NCBI GenBank assembly: GCA_020047775.1 | Contig: JAIFNK010000274.1 | Coordinates: 1 to 10,311 of the forward strand | Direction: 5' to 3' | Source: Akkermansia sp. | Lineage (GTDB): Bacteria; Verrucomicrobiota; Verrucomicrobiia; Verrucomicrobiales; Akkermansiaceae | Length of the DNA stretch: 10,311 bases | Shown here: piece after piece, positions 1 through 6,925 of the stretch | Layout: each line of letters starts with the position of its first letter | Numbering within the stretch: the stretch's first letter is position 1 | Notes under the pieces: generated by a model | What the model saw: only the letters and a program-made list of their open reading frames with translations | What the model was told of the DNA's origin: nothing | Database searches by the model: none | Translations under genes and position numbers: made by a program

Positions 1-561
1 CATGCCAAGCGCGGCGGATCCCATCATGCGCATTTTGCGGGCGCGGAGTGACGCCTTGTGGAAGCGCTCGACGCCGGTGCGCAGCGCGTCCTCGTCCTTG
101 CCGCAGCCGACGTAGAGGATGGACTCGGCGAGCGTTTCCCGCTTGCTGGTGGAAATGGGCTTGCCGTTGAGATAGGCGGGGCTGCCTTTTTCGACGGTCC
201 AGGTTTCCCCGACCATCGGATCATGGATGACGCCCACGGTGATTTCCCCGGCGACGCGCAGGGCGATCGACACGCAGAAGTGGGGGATGCCGTAGTAATA
301 ATTCACGGTGCCGTCGATGGGATCGACGATCCATTGGCGGTCGGACGCTTGGTTGCCGGCAATGCCTTCCTCGCCGTAGAGCGCGTCGCCATCGCGGGCA
401 TCGAGCAGGATTTTCGTGATGAGATCCTGGGATTCCTTGTCGAGCGCGAGCTTGATGTCGTGGTGGCAGGCCTCATCGACGACGGCGTCGGTGCCGAAGT
501 GTTTGCGGAGGAGTTTGCCCGCTTCAAGGGCGGCGTGGGTGGCGAGTTCGAGGTCGGTCAT
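1..561 (-). CDS. Inositol monophosphatase family protein (3' end outside window)
   Basis: The visible 187 residues are the N-terminal two thirds of an Mg2+-dependent phosphatase of the IMPase/FIG superfamily; the frame runs open through base 1. Family members remove phosphate from myo-inositol phosphates and, in some branches, from histidinol phosphate or PAP, so the exact substrate cannot be fixed here. Seen directly: the metal-binding glutamates in LYGEEG (residues 61-66), the signature WIVDPIDGTVNY (77-88) with both catalytic aspartates, the following FCVSIAL strand, and the start of the GSAALGM segment (181-187) that precedes the second metal motif. That second motif lies outside the window. 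The start is the ATG at 561 (MTDLELA), which matches the usual family N-terminus; no Shine-Dalgarno is visible. The gene follows coaB on the same strand after about 40 bp, so co-transcription is plausible. Family call is firm, substrate is not. Confidence 0.93.
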   Translation of the reverse strand, partial: MTDLELATHAALEAGKLLRKHFGTDAVVDEACHHDIKLALDKESQDLITKILLDARDGDALYGEEGIAGNQASDRQWIVDPIDGTVNYYYGIPHFCVSIALRVAGEITVGVIHDPMVGETWTVEKGSPAYLNGKPISTSKRETLAESILYVGCGKDEDALRTGVERFHKASLRARKMRMMGSAALGM

Positions 562-592
562 GGGAAGAGGTTGTGTGGACCAGATATTCGCT

Positions 593-620
593 ATCAACCA
601 TCAACTCTCAACCATCAACT
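593..620. repeat. Heptanucleotide tandem repeat (4 units of [A/C]TCAAC[C/T])
   Basis: Four adjacent 7-base units, atcaacc, atcaact, ctcaacc and atcaact, run from 593 to 620. The array straddles the end of coaB: read on the minus strand it encodes the last residues (LMVES) and the TGA stop of CoaB, then continues into the spacer before the phosphatase gene. Variable-unit heptamer arrays of this kind are known as dispersed intergenic repeats in several phyla; assigning this one to such a family is inference. Confidence 0.75.
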
Positions 621-1248
621 TCTTCAAAGCGACGATGGCATCGACAAGCTGGAGTGAGAGCTCGTGTTTGGAGGCGGCGGGAAGCGACTCGGTGCGGTCG
701 GGATAGACGAGCAGGACTTGATTGTGGTCCGAGTCGAAGCCGATGCCGGGTTGGGAAACGTCATTGGCGATGACGAGGTCGCAGTGTTTGCGGACGAGTT
801 TGTCGCGGGCGTTGGCTTCGAGGTTTTCGGTCTCCGCCGCGAAGCCGACGAGGGTGCCTCGGAACCCGAACGACTGGCGGGCGGATCCGAGGATGTCAGC
901 GGTGCGGACCAGTTCGAGTGTCAGCGTGTCGCCGGATTTTTTGATTTTCTGCGGCTGAACGGAGGCCGGCGTGTAGTCGGCGACGGCGGCCGCAAAAACG
1001 GCGATGTCCATGCGCCCGATGTGTTTGGAAACGACGTCGTGCATTTCGGCGGCGGTTTCCACCGGGATAAAATCGACGTTTTCCGGGACATCGAGATTCG
1101 TCGGGCCGGAGACGAGCAGCACCGAGTGACCTTCATGGACGAAGGCCCCGGCGAGGGTGTAGCCCATTTTCCCGGACGAGCGGTTCGTCAGAAAACGCAC
1201 CGGATCGATCGGCTCGCGGGTGGGCCCGGCGGTGACGAGGACTTTCAC
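601..1248 (-). CDS. coaB: Phosphopantothenate-cysteine ligase, stand-alone CoaB
   Basis: CoaB joins 4'-phosphopantothenate to cysteine with a nucleotide triphosphate, the second step of coenzyme A synthesis, in the cytoplasm. The 215 residues match the CoaB half of CoaBC: GPTREPIDPVRFLTNRSSGK (8-27) carries the nucleotide loop and the Asn (N22) equivalent to the catalytic Asn of E. coli; then AAAVADYTP (86-94), KIKKSGD (101-107), VGFAAET (134-140), and the K...K..DLVIANDV stretch with GF.SD.N (150-176). No flavin-binding CoaC decarboxylase domain precedes it, and none is in the window. I chose the GTG at 1248 because it places the chain start exactly at the usual MKVLVTAGPTRE. The frame is open upstream to an ATG at 1368 (255 residues), but that extension is proline-rich, unlike the family, and contains a dispersed intergenic repeat. 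The C-terminal LMVES and the stop are encoded by a heptamer repeat. Family call very firm; start less so. Confidence 0.93.
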   Translation of the reverse strand: MKVLVTAGPTREPIDPVRFLTNRSSGKMGYTLAGAFVHEGHSVLLVSGPTNLDVPENVDFIPVETAAEMHDVVSKHIGRMDIAVFAAAVADYTPASVQPQKIKKSGDTLTLELVRTADILGSARQSFGFRGTLVGFAAETENLEANARDKLVRKHCDLVIANDVSQPGIGFDSDHNQVLLVYPDRTESLPAASKHELSLQLVDAIVALKKLMVES

Positions 1249-1293
1249 GCCGGGAGTCTGTGCGGCGGGCGGGATGTGGCAAGCGGGAAGAGG

Positions 1294-1392
1294 CGGAACA
1301 CACGGAAGGAAAGAGTTTTGAGAACGGGACATTCCACTCTCAAAAGGTGAGCGGTCGATAGCCTGCATCAGATTTATTTTCCGTGTGTTCCG
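1294..1392. repeat. Perfect 14-bp inverted repeat of a CACGGAA-type dispersed element
   Basis: The arm cggaacacacggaa at 1294-1307 is the exact reverse complement of ttccgtgtgttccg at 1379-1392, with 71 bases between. The right arm continues to about 1405 and, read on the minus strand, has three imperfect 9-base periods (CACGGAAGA, CTCGGAACA, CACGGAAAA). This resembles the short CACGGAA-rich intergenic repeats common in Verrucomicrobia and some other environmental bacteria; that comparison is from memory. The left arm falls inside the over-long version of the coaB frame, which argues against that longer start. Confidence 0.65.
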
Positions 1393-1460
1393 AGTCTTCC
1401 GTGGTTCTCAGTTCTGCATTTAGGATGATAGACACAAGTTTTACAACCGCCTCATTTTTA

Positions 1461-1496
1461 GATCCTTATTCGCGTTCACTCGCGGTTTCCAGGATC
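1461..1496. other. Two-stem imperfect palindrome (possible hairpin)
   Basis: GATCCT (1461-1466) pairs with AGGATC (1491-1496), and inside it CGCG (1471-1474) pairs with CGCG (1481-1484), giving a stem with an asymmetric internal loop and a six-base terminal loop. No T-run follows on the minus strand, so it is not a standard terminator for the genes shown. It could be a structured leader of coaB or part of an intergenic repeat element. Confidence 0.35.
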
Positions 1497-1500
1497 ATGG

Positions 1501-1525
1501 CGCCGGGACCGCATGCGGCGTTTTT
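1501..1525 (+). terminator. Terminator-like hairpin with T-run, plus-strand orientation
   Basis: CGCCG (1501-1505) pairs with CGGCG (1516-1520) and is followed at once by five Ts (1521-1525); the loop contains the self-complementary core ccgcatgcgg (1509-1518). As written it would terminate plus-strand transcription, yet no plus-strand gene was found upstream. It may instead be one of the palindromes of this spacer with no terminator role. The stem is only 5 bp, so confidence is low. Confidence 0.25.
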
Positions 1526-1567
1526 GGTCGGGCCATCAGCCCTCGTCATTGTGTCGTTGCGACCAGC

Positions 1568-4267
1568 CTATCGGGATTCCTTCGACTGCGCCTGGAGTTT
1601 GAGAATGGTGTCCTTCAACTGCTCGGCCTCATCCAGTTCGTCGGTCCGGAGGCTCATGCCGCCGTCCGTTCCAAGTTGACGCTGGACGACTTCCCCGGCG
1701 TCGGCGAGGGCCTTGTCCCATTCCTTGAGTGCCACGTAGAGACGGGCTCGGGCAACGAGGTGGGAAAGGCTGACCTGGGGCTTTTTGAGTGGCCGTCCGC
1801 GGTTGTCAACCGCTTGAGGATCGAAGGGTGGAGCGAGTGAAAAGATTCGCGCCTTGGCGGCCTCGATATCGCCCCGTTCAAGAGCGGCGGAAACGAATTC
1901 CCGGTCGTTATGCTCGATGACATGGGCAAGGACGGTGCCTTCCCTACCGCTTTGCGTGGCCAAGCCTGACACCACCACGGCGATGCGGCCGTCCTTTCCG
2001 ATCAGGACGCTGTTGATTTGATTGTCCTCGGACAGGATTCCAAGCCGTTGAATCAACGGATTGTCGATGCCGCCGGGAACGGTCAACACCGGGCACGGGG
2101 CTTCCTTGGCCCCAAACCCCGCACGGATGGTCGCGGCATCTCCGTCGAGCATGGCGAGGTAAACCTTCACATCACCTGCCGGCCGGGACGCGGCGAAATC
2201 AGCGACCGGTTTCGCCAGGCGCTCGGGCGAAGACGGAAGACCATCATCGCGCTTTTTGTTCCAGGGACCGGCTTTGGAGAAGATGATCGCGGTCCATTGG
2301 CTATCGAGATCCTCCGGAATGCGGAACGCTCCGCCGTCGAGTGTCTTCAATTCGGTCCGCAACATGCGTCGGGCGTCCTCGGGCTCACCCTTTGTGAGGA
2401 AGAAATCCTGCCTGCGGCCATAGGACCAACCGGCCGTGAAGGGAGCCTGGAACAGCCAATAGTCGTGATAGCGGTCCAATAGGAACGAGGTGAAGGTCCA
2501 CATCATCGGCGTTTCGGTGTGGTTCTTGAGAATGATCTTTCGATAGTCCTCGAAGCGCTTGCGATCGGCCACATCGAGTGCGAGCAGGGCCGCCACGGAA
2601 AACACGGGACCGGCCGCCTTTTCACCGCCGCAGTCGGCAACCAGTTGATCGAGAAGATGGTGAGGATTCGCCGCGGGATCACGCAGGGCTCCACTGGCGA
2701 CGCAGAATCGGGCGACGACATCGCAACCCGGGGGGCAACCTGCCGCGAGAGCGGCCTTGCTCTCGGCGATGGCTGCTTCCAGTTGTCCCAAATCAGCGTC
2801 CGTTTTCCAGAGACCCAGCAGTGCGACGATCAGGCGGTTGTGAACGATCCAGAGGTCAGGAGCGGCCGGATGATCGATGATGGTCTTGCGGCAGAGTTCA
2901 ACAGCCTTCGCGTAGCTGGCGCGAGCCTCAGTGTGGGTTAGACGGTAGCGCTGAGGCGGGGCGACAAAACACTTCTGGATCGTGCTCAGGGTTTCCTCTG
3001 GCACGGAGGCGGTGGTCCGCGTCAAAGGCTGGGTGGCTTCACCCTTCGCAAAAGCCTTCAACTCGGGCGGCCGGGTGGGATCAATGCCGCCTACGGGATC
3101 GAGCACCAGGAAATCGCCTGCCATCAGCGAGGATAGTTGTGCGACGTAACGTGGGTCCGTCCAGTACCGCGCCAGAGTCGATTGGAGCATGCGGCCGTAG
3201 TCGGGCTCACCCTCCGAGTTCGCTTTCTGCTTGGTCGTTCCAGACATGACCAGCGCGGTGCAACCCGTCGGGCTCACTGTTAGGATTCGCGGATCAATCC
3301 TCACGTAGGCGTCGTAAACCGGATTCTTCTTCCCGCCGGGCAGGCGGAGCACCTGCCAGTCGGCGCCATGTCCGCGCACGATCGACTCGCCGGCATCGGG
3401 CAGCTCGTCGAGGTTGAAGCTGATGATTTCAAGGCGTCCGGCCAGCTCGTCTTTCTTCTCCAACGCGGCGGCGGCGAGCCCCTTGAGAAGCTCCTGGCCG
3501 CCGTTTTCCTTGGACCAGAAAACAAACATCGTCGAACGACCGAGTCCGTCCATCGGGAATCGGAGCATCTTCCCGTCCGACCTCTCGAAGGTTCCTGTAA
3601 ACGGTGCCCCGACGACCTGGCCACCGAGCTTGTCGCGCTGGAAGGCGATCATCTCGAGGTCACCGGCGAAGCGTTTCTCGATCATTTCCTGCAGGTCGGT
3701 GACGAGCCGGTTGTCGCCGAGTTCGAGAGCCATCACCATGGCCATGCGCAGGACTTTCGCCGCGACCGGCGTGTTGGCGTAGCGGTCAACCAGCGGGCGC
3801 AGGGCTTTGGCGCGCGCCTCGGCATTGCCACCTTGCTTGGCAAGATCCGCTTGCGAAACAAGCAGGTCGGCCTCGATGCGGAGTTCGGCGAATTCGTCGG
3901 GTGCCTTGGCGAGCTCACGACAGGTTTCGAGGAGAGCCTTTCGATTTTCCCCATCATCATCGAGGGCGATGAGCTGCTGCCGGGCGCGGAAGATAAATTC
4001 AAGGATCAGGAAGCGACTCGGGGAGTTCGCGTGCGACGCGAGGGATTCCTCCGCATCGCGAATCACCCGCTTCACGGCAAGCCGGTGGCGGGCGGCGGAT
4101 GAACCGTCCTTGGCAGACGCCAGCGCCTTTTCGAATTCCGCGATGACTTCCTTGGGTGCGGCGGGTGCGGCCTCCTGCGCGGTTGACTCGGGCATGGACA
4201 GTCCGAAGGCGGCGAAGGCAAGCAAGCCCGGCAAAAGCGCGCGGGGGATGATGAAATTTTTCCTCAT
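1568..4267 (-). CDS. Secreted helical-repeat protein with two degenerate thioredoxin-like domains
   Basis: I do not recognise a named family for this 899-residue protein. Residues 1-30 form an export signal (basic MRKNFIIPR, then a hydrophobic run, then STA-QEA), so it should act outside the cytoplasm. Residues 36-215 are helical, TPR-like. Residues about 216-345 look like a thioredoxin/TlpA fold: GAPFTGTF, a strand STMFVFWSK where the active site would be, LEIISFNLDE, then SPTGCTALVMSG. Residues 380-600 are helical again. A second thioredoxin-like segment spans about 655-785: WTAIIFSKAGPW, VKVYLAMLDGD, and the typical strand pair SVLIGKDGRIAVVVSGL. Residues 788-895 resemble a C-terminal TPR pair. 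Neither thioredoxin-like unit has a CxxC, so a disulphide redox role is unlikely and a binding or scaffold role more plausible (inference). It starts 40 bp after the transglutaminase-like gene ends, without a clear Shine-Dalgarno, and is probably in the same transcript. Confidence 0.85.
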   Translation of the reverse strand: MRKNFIIPRALLPGLLAFAAFGLSMPESTAQEAAPAAPKEVIAEFEKALASAKDGSSAARHRLAVKRVIRDAEESLASHANSPSRFLILEFIFRARQQLIALDDDGENRKALLETCRELAKAPDEFAELRIEADLLVSQADLAKQGGNAEARAKALRPLVDRYANTPVAAKVLRMAMVMALELGDNRLVTDLQEMIEKRFAGDLEMIAFQRDKLGGQVVGAPFTGTFERSDGKMLRFPMDGLGRSTMFVFWSKENGGQELLKGLAAAALEKKDELAGRLEIISFNLDELPDAGESIVRGHGADWQVLRLPGGKKNPVYDAYVRIDPRILTVSPTGCTALVMSGTTKQKANSEGEPDYGRMLQSTLARYWTDPRYVAQLSSLMAGDFLVLDPVGGIDPTRPPELKAFAKGEATQPLTRTTASVPEETLSTIQKCFVAPPQRYRLTHTEARASYAKAVELCRKTIIDHPAAPDLWIVHNRLIVALLGLWKTDADLGQLEAAIAESKAALAAGCPPGCDVVARFCVASGALRDPAANPHHLLDQLVADCGGEKAAGPVFSVAALLALDVADRKRFEDYRKIILKNHTETPMMWTFTSFLLDRYHDYWLFQAPFTAGWSYGRRQDFFLTKGEPEDARRMLRTELKTLDGGAFRIPEDLDSQWTAIIFSKAGPWNKKRDDGLPSSPERLAKPVADFAASRPAGDVKVYLAMLDGDAATIRAGFGAKEAPCPVLTVPGGIDNPLIQRLGILSEDNQINSVLIGKDGRIAVVVSGLATQSGREGTVLAHVIEHNDREFVSAALERGDIEAAKARIFSLAPPFDPQAVDNRGRPLKKPQVSLSHLVARARLYVALKEWDKALADAGEVVQRQLGTDGGMSLRTDELDEAEQLKDTILKLQAQSKESR

Positions 4268-4307
4268 AAGTATTTCGAATCTGGAAAACCGCCAATGAAC
4301 GGAACCC

Positions 4308-6281
4308 TCACTTCAGCGGCTTGAGCTGCCAGTTCTTGATACTCACACCACGATTGGGAGTGCGGGCGGTCACGCTGATGATGTTGCGCCCCTGGGTTAG
4401 TTTGAGTTTCAGCGGCTTGGAGGATTCCCAAAAGCCCTTGGTGTAGGGCATGGCGAATGGCACCGGTTCGTCGCGGTTGACGCGGACGAGAACCTCGATA
4501 TTCGGGGAGACCGTCGCGGCCATGGACGTGAGTTCGTATTCACCGTCGGCCGGGACATCGATATTGTATTTGAACAGCTCCGGTCGCTGGCCGAGGCGAC
4601 TGTAGTGAAGTTGATAGCCCGTGTCCCAGCTCTTGAGGAACAGGATGCGGTCCGAGCTCTTGCGCGGCGAGTAGCAGGCGACTGCCGGCAGGGTGATGGT
4701 GCCATCGCCCGCCACCTTGATCTCCTTGTCAGCGTCGGGGATTTCGATGTCTTCTCCCTGCTCGTCGCCGAGAAGTTCGTCGGATTCGCCGAGCTTCATG
4801 CCACCGGCGAGTTCGAGCGCCTTGACCTCTGCTTTCTTGACAATGATCTGCTTGTTCAGGAACGCCAAGCCATCCCAGAACCCGCCACCTTTACCGAGCT
4901 TGCCAGGGCCAATACTCACTTTCTCTTCGCCTAATGCATCGCCAAGCCATTGGGCGCGACGAACCTGCTGATACTCGGGCTCGAACTCGCGCGCTTGGGA
5001 ATCCAGCAAAAAATCGAGCCCACTTTGCGGGCCGCACCACGCCGCCGACCACCATGCTCCGAGGCAGATCACCCAGCCGTTGGGTGACCAGTGGCTCATC
5101 GCCCCATGTCCGGTCTGCGTCGAGGCGCGGGAGGGAATGCCAAAGGCTCGTGAGGTGAGACGACCGAGGAAGGCGCGCCGACCGCAGATGCCACCGAGGG
5201 CGATCTCCATTTGAGCCCGGGTACCCAGCGACGGGTCGTTCGTGGTGCTGCAATAAGGCACATCGCTCTTGATGAAACGCACATAGCGCCAATGGGTATC
5301 CTTCGTGGTGATGTGGTCCGGCCGATAGTTGCGCATCATTTGTCGGGTCCAGGCAAGATCTTCATTGCTGTATTCGGAATCCGTGATGAAGCGGCATTCC
5401 CAAGTGTTCATGTCCTTGAAGGCTGGGTCCAGTTCACTGTCGAGAAAGGCTTTTTCGTAATGAAGGTAGCGCGGCACCTGTGCAACGCCGGTTTCAGTCC
5501 TGTAAACGATGCCATACACCCCTCCCTTCTTCTTGTCCTGCAGCGGGAGCTTGGGAGCATCTGCGCCTGCCTCGGCATCGGCATCGAGCATCACCGCCTT
5601 CGTTTCGGCCTGCAGCCACGGCATGTGAATGCTGGTTCCGAGAGCGAGGCGCTGGAAGATACTGCCTACTTCGCGGGCGCGCTCACTGGCTTTGAGAATG
5701 GCGGCATAAACCTGCATCGCCTCGCCGTACTCACCACCATTGGCACCACCCGCTTCGAGGATCTGGCGCATCAGCGGTTCATCAGCGAAAAGCTTTTCTA
5801 ACAGATTCTCCTCATCAGAGCCCTGCTGGGCGAACTCCGCCAGCCCACGCGGCGTGCCGTGGTTAAGAATGGCGATCCGCATCAGCTTCGGATCGAGAGC
5901 ATTGGATGAGAGCACGGGCGCAAGATCTGCCAGAAGGACTCCGGCCGCATCGATCGCCTCGCTTTGTGTCTGTTCCCGCAGTTCGTCCTGGGCCTTTCTT
6001 TCGGCAGGAGGAGTTTCGTCGTTGGCATTGGCGATCCCGTTCCACTTGGCACGGACCTCGAGGAAACGTGTCTTCTTCGCCGCGTCGACCGGAGGCAGGG
6101 CGGCAACCACCTCGGCACGCAGCGTCTCCAGTTCCTTGGTGTATTTGCCGAGCAGTTCCTTGCCACGGGCGGTGAGCGGGAGTTCTTCCTTCTCCTTCGC
6201 CGCCGAAGCAGGCGAGCAGAGAGCGAGCAGTCCGGCCAGCAGGGCGGTAGATGTGGAGAGATAGGTTCGGATTTTCATCAT
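4308..6281 (-). CDS. Secreted transglutaminase-like domain protein with C-terminal beta-sandwich
   Basis: From the ATG pair at 6281/6278 the protein has 657 residues and begins directly with a signal peptide (MMKIRTYLS, hydrophobic LLAGLLAL, SPASA cleavage site at about 27). Residues 29-240 are mainly helical. The transglutaminase-like core is about 340-420: GGICGRRAFLGRLTSRAFGIPS supplies the candidate nucleophile Cys366 followed by the usual helix and 'GIP', and TGHGAMSHW supplies the His (H397, or H392). The expected catalytic Asp after the next strand is not obvious, because the sequence reads GWVICLGAWWSAAWCG. A Glu/Lys-rich linker follows, and residues about 527-657 look like a carbohydrate-binding-type beta-sandwich (VPADGEYEL, WESSKPLKLKLTQGRNIISV). 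Related folds act as peptidases or amidases as well as cross-linkers; the substrate is unknown. The frame is open up to an ATG at 6341, but those 20 residues overlap toxin remnants and would precede the signal peptide, so I rejected them. Confidence 0.87.
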   Translation of the reverse strand: MMKIRTYLSTSTALLAGLLALCSPASAAKEKEELPLTARGKELLGKYTKELETLRAEVVAALPPVDAAKKTRFLEVRAKWNGIANANDETPPAERKAQDELREQTQSEAIDAAGVLLADLAPVLSSNALDPKLMRIAILNHGTPRGLAEFAQQGSDEENLLEKLFADEPLMRQILEAGGANGGEYGEAMQVYAAILKASERAREVGSIFQRLALGTSIHMPWLQAETKAVMLDADAEAGADAPKLPLQDKKKGGVYGIVYRTETGVAQVPRYLHYEKAFLDSELDPAFKDMNTWECRFITDSEYSNEDLAWTRQMMRNYRPDHITTKDTHWRYVRFIKSDVPYCSTTNDPSLGTRAQMEIALGGICGRRAFLGRLTSRAFGIPSRASTQTGHGAMSHWSPNGWVICLGAWWSAAWCGPQSGLDFLLDSQAREFEPEYQQVRRAQWLGDALGEEKVSIGPGKLGKGGGFWDGLAFLNKQIIVKKAEVKALELAGGMKLGESDELLGDEQGEDIEIPDADKEIKVAGDGTITLPAVACYSPRKSSDRILFLKSWDTGYQLHYSRLGQRPELFKYNIDVPADGEYELTSMAATVSPNIEVLVRVNRDEPVPFAMPYTKGFWESSKPLKLKLTQGRNIISVTARTPNRGVSIKNWQLKPLK

Positions 6282-6377
6282 GGCGCGGATATGCACCCCG
6301 TAACGCATCTGGGGAGCACTATCTTTCTCGGGGAGGGCCATATTTCATTAGGTCGCGACAGGAACATCGCCACTCCT

Positions 6378-6614
6378 TTACCGCCACGTCGTGAGGACGC
6401 GATCTTTTACACCCACGCGGACCAAGCCCAGCAGGGCGTGGACGGGTTGGGTATTGCCGCCCAGATGCCAACACGCCTCAGCGAGCACAATCTCGGTGGT
6501 GTGAAGCGGTCCGCGGACGGCGGAAAGGGTTTTAACCGCCCATGTGTGCCATTGGTCGGACGCATTGAGCCAGCCGATCAAAGGTCCGGCATCAACGAGA
6601 TTCGCGACTTCCAT
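6378..6614 (-). pseudogene. Truncated PIN-domain (VapC-like) toxin, probably inactive
   Basis: The 78 residues from the ATG at 6614 match the first half of a PIN-domain ribonuclease toxin: strand and first catalytic acid in NLVDAGPLIGWL (D8), then LHTTEIVLAEACWHL with the second conserved acid (E46), then the helix HALLGLVRVGV. Full-length VapC toxins are about 130-140 residues; here a TAA at 6380-6378 stops the frame before the later acids (the usual DLADA and T.D..F segments). Downstream, bases 6357-6331 read in another frame give RDLMKYGPP, which resembles the helix that normally comes next, so the lost half seems to have decayed by frameshift and deletion up to the start of the transglutaminase-like gene. 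The start overlaps the antitoxin by 23 bp, as is usual for such pairs. The PIN identity is well supported; loss of function is inferred. Confidence 0.72.
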
Positions 6615-6819
6615 AACCTTCGCGAGTGGAAAGATCCGCCGGCCCGGAAAACATCCCGACATAGGGCGACGCCAGCTTGGCGAAATCGACGGCCCCGGCT
6701 TCCATCTCACGAGCCAACGCCCGGCGCACGACCGCCGACACGGGTTCCTTGCCCGCCTTCGCTTTGTTTCGCAGCTGGGTCTCAAGATCTTCAGGGATTT
6801 TTACAGTCAGCGTCTTCAT
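6592..6819 (-). CDS. Ribbon-helix-helix (CopG-like) antitoxin of a VapBC-type pair
   Basis: This 75-residue protein starts MKTLTVKIPEDLETQLRNKA, the strand-helix pattern of ribbon-helix-helix DNA-binding proteins, followed by the second helix PVSAVVRRALAREM. The C-terminal part (FAKLASPYVGMFSGPADLST, then GYG) fits the toxin-wrapping tail of antitoxins paired with PIN toxins, in which a 'GP.DLST' segment recurs. It should dimerise, neutralise its cognate toxin and repress its own promoter. It looks intact although the partner toxin is truncated. It lies 106 bp after the toroid gene, with no visible Shine-Dalgarno at the ATG. Alone it could persist as a repressor or as an anti-addiction remnant (inference). 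Confidence 0.85.
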   Translation of the reverse strand: MKTLTVKIPEDLETQLRNKAKAGKEPVSAVVRRALAREMEAGAVDFAKLASPYVGMFSGPADLSTREGYGSRESR

Positions 6820-6888
6820 GGTATGACGGAGGGTGTTACCATGTTTCCGAAAAGCAATTTGAAATAATGCGACTCAGGTGGCTCTTGA

Positions 6889-6902
6889 GGGTGATATCTC
6901 CC
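6889..6902. promoter_or_regulatory. Possible operator: imperfect 14-bp palindrome upstream of the antitoxin
   Basis: GGGTGATATCTCCC has matching outer GGG/CCC and a GATATC core, with one mismatched pair between. It lies about 70 bp upstream of the antitoxin ATG in the spacer after the toroid gene, where an autoregulatory operator would be expected. A single short palindrome is weak evidence. Confidence 0.15.
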
Positions 6903-6925
6903 AGCGGGCGAAGGGTGCCCAGTCC

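Larger units (their letters stand above)
1249..1567. other. Intergenic region with repeats and palindromes, no supported gene
   Basis: These 319 bases separate the secreted thioredoxin-like gene from coaB (199 bases if the longer coaB frame is used). I see no convincing protein gene. The open frames here are short; one of 27 codons, starting near 1550 on the minus strand, has no recognisable features. The region holds a pair of CACGGAA-type repeats in inverted orientation and three adjacent palindromic segments (about 1461-1496, 1501-1520 and 1526-1564). A promoter for coaB would be expected here, but no -35/-10 pair stands out. Confidence 0.6.

Noticed and set aside
1383..1679. Plus-strand open frame of 98 codons over the palindromic gap
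   Set aside because: Ser-rich low-quality translation, partly antisense to the secreted thioredoxin-like gene and partly made of repeat; no family resemblance.
6282..6341. N-terminal extension of the transglutaminase-like protein from the ATG at 6341
   Set aside because: It would put 20 polar residues before a complete signal peptide, has no Shine-Dalgarno, and overlaps the out-of-frame toxin remnant.
6378..6785. The longer 135-codon frame for the toxin, from an ATG at 6785
   Set aside because: The first 57 residues are Arg/Pro-rich and read out of frame through the antitoxin gene; PIN similarity begins only at the ATG at 6614.
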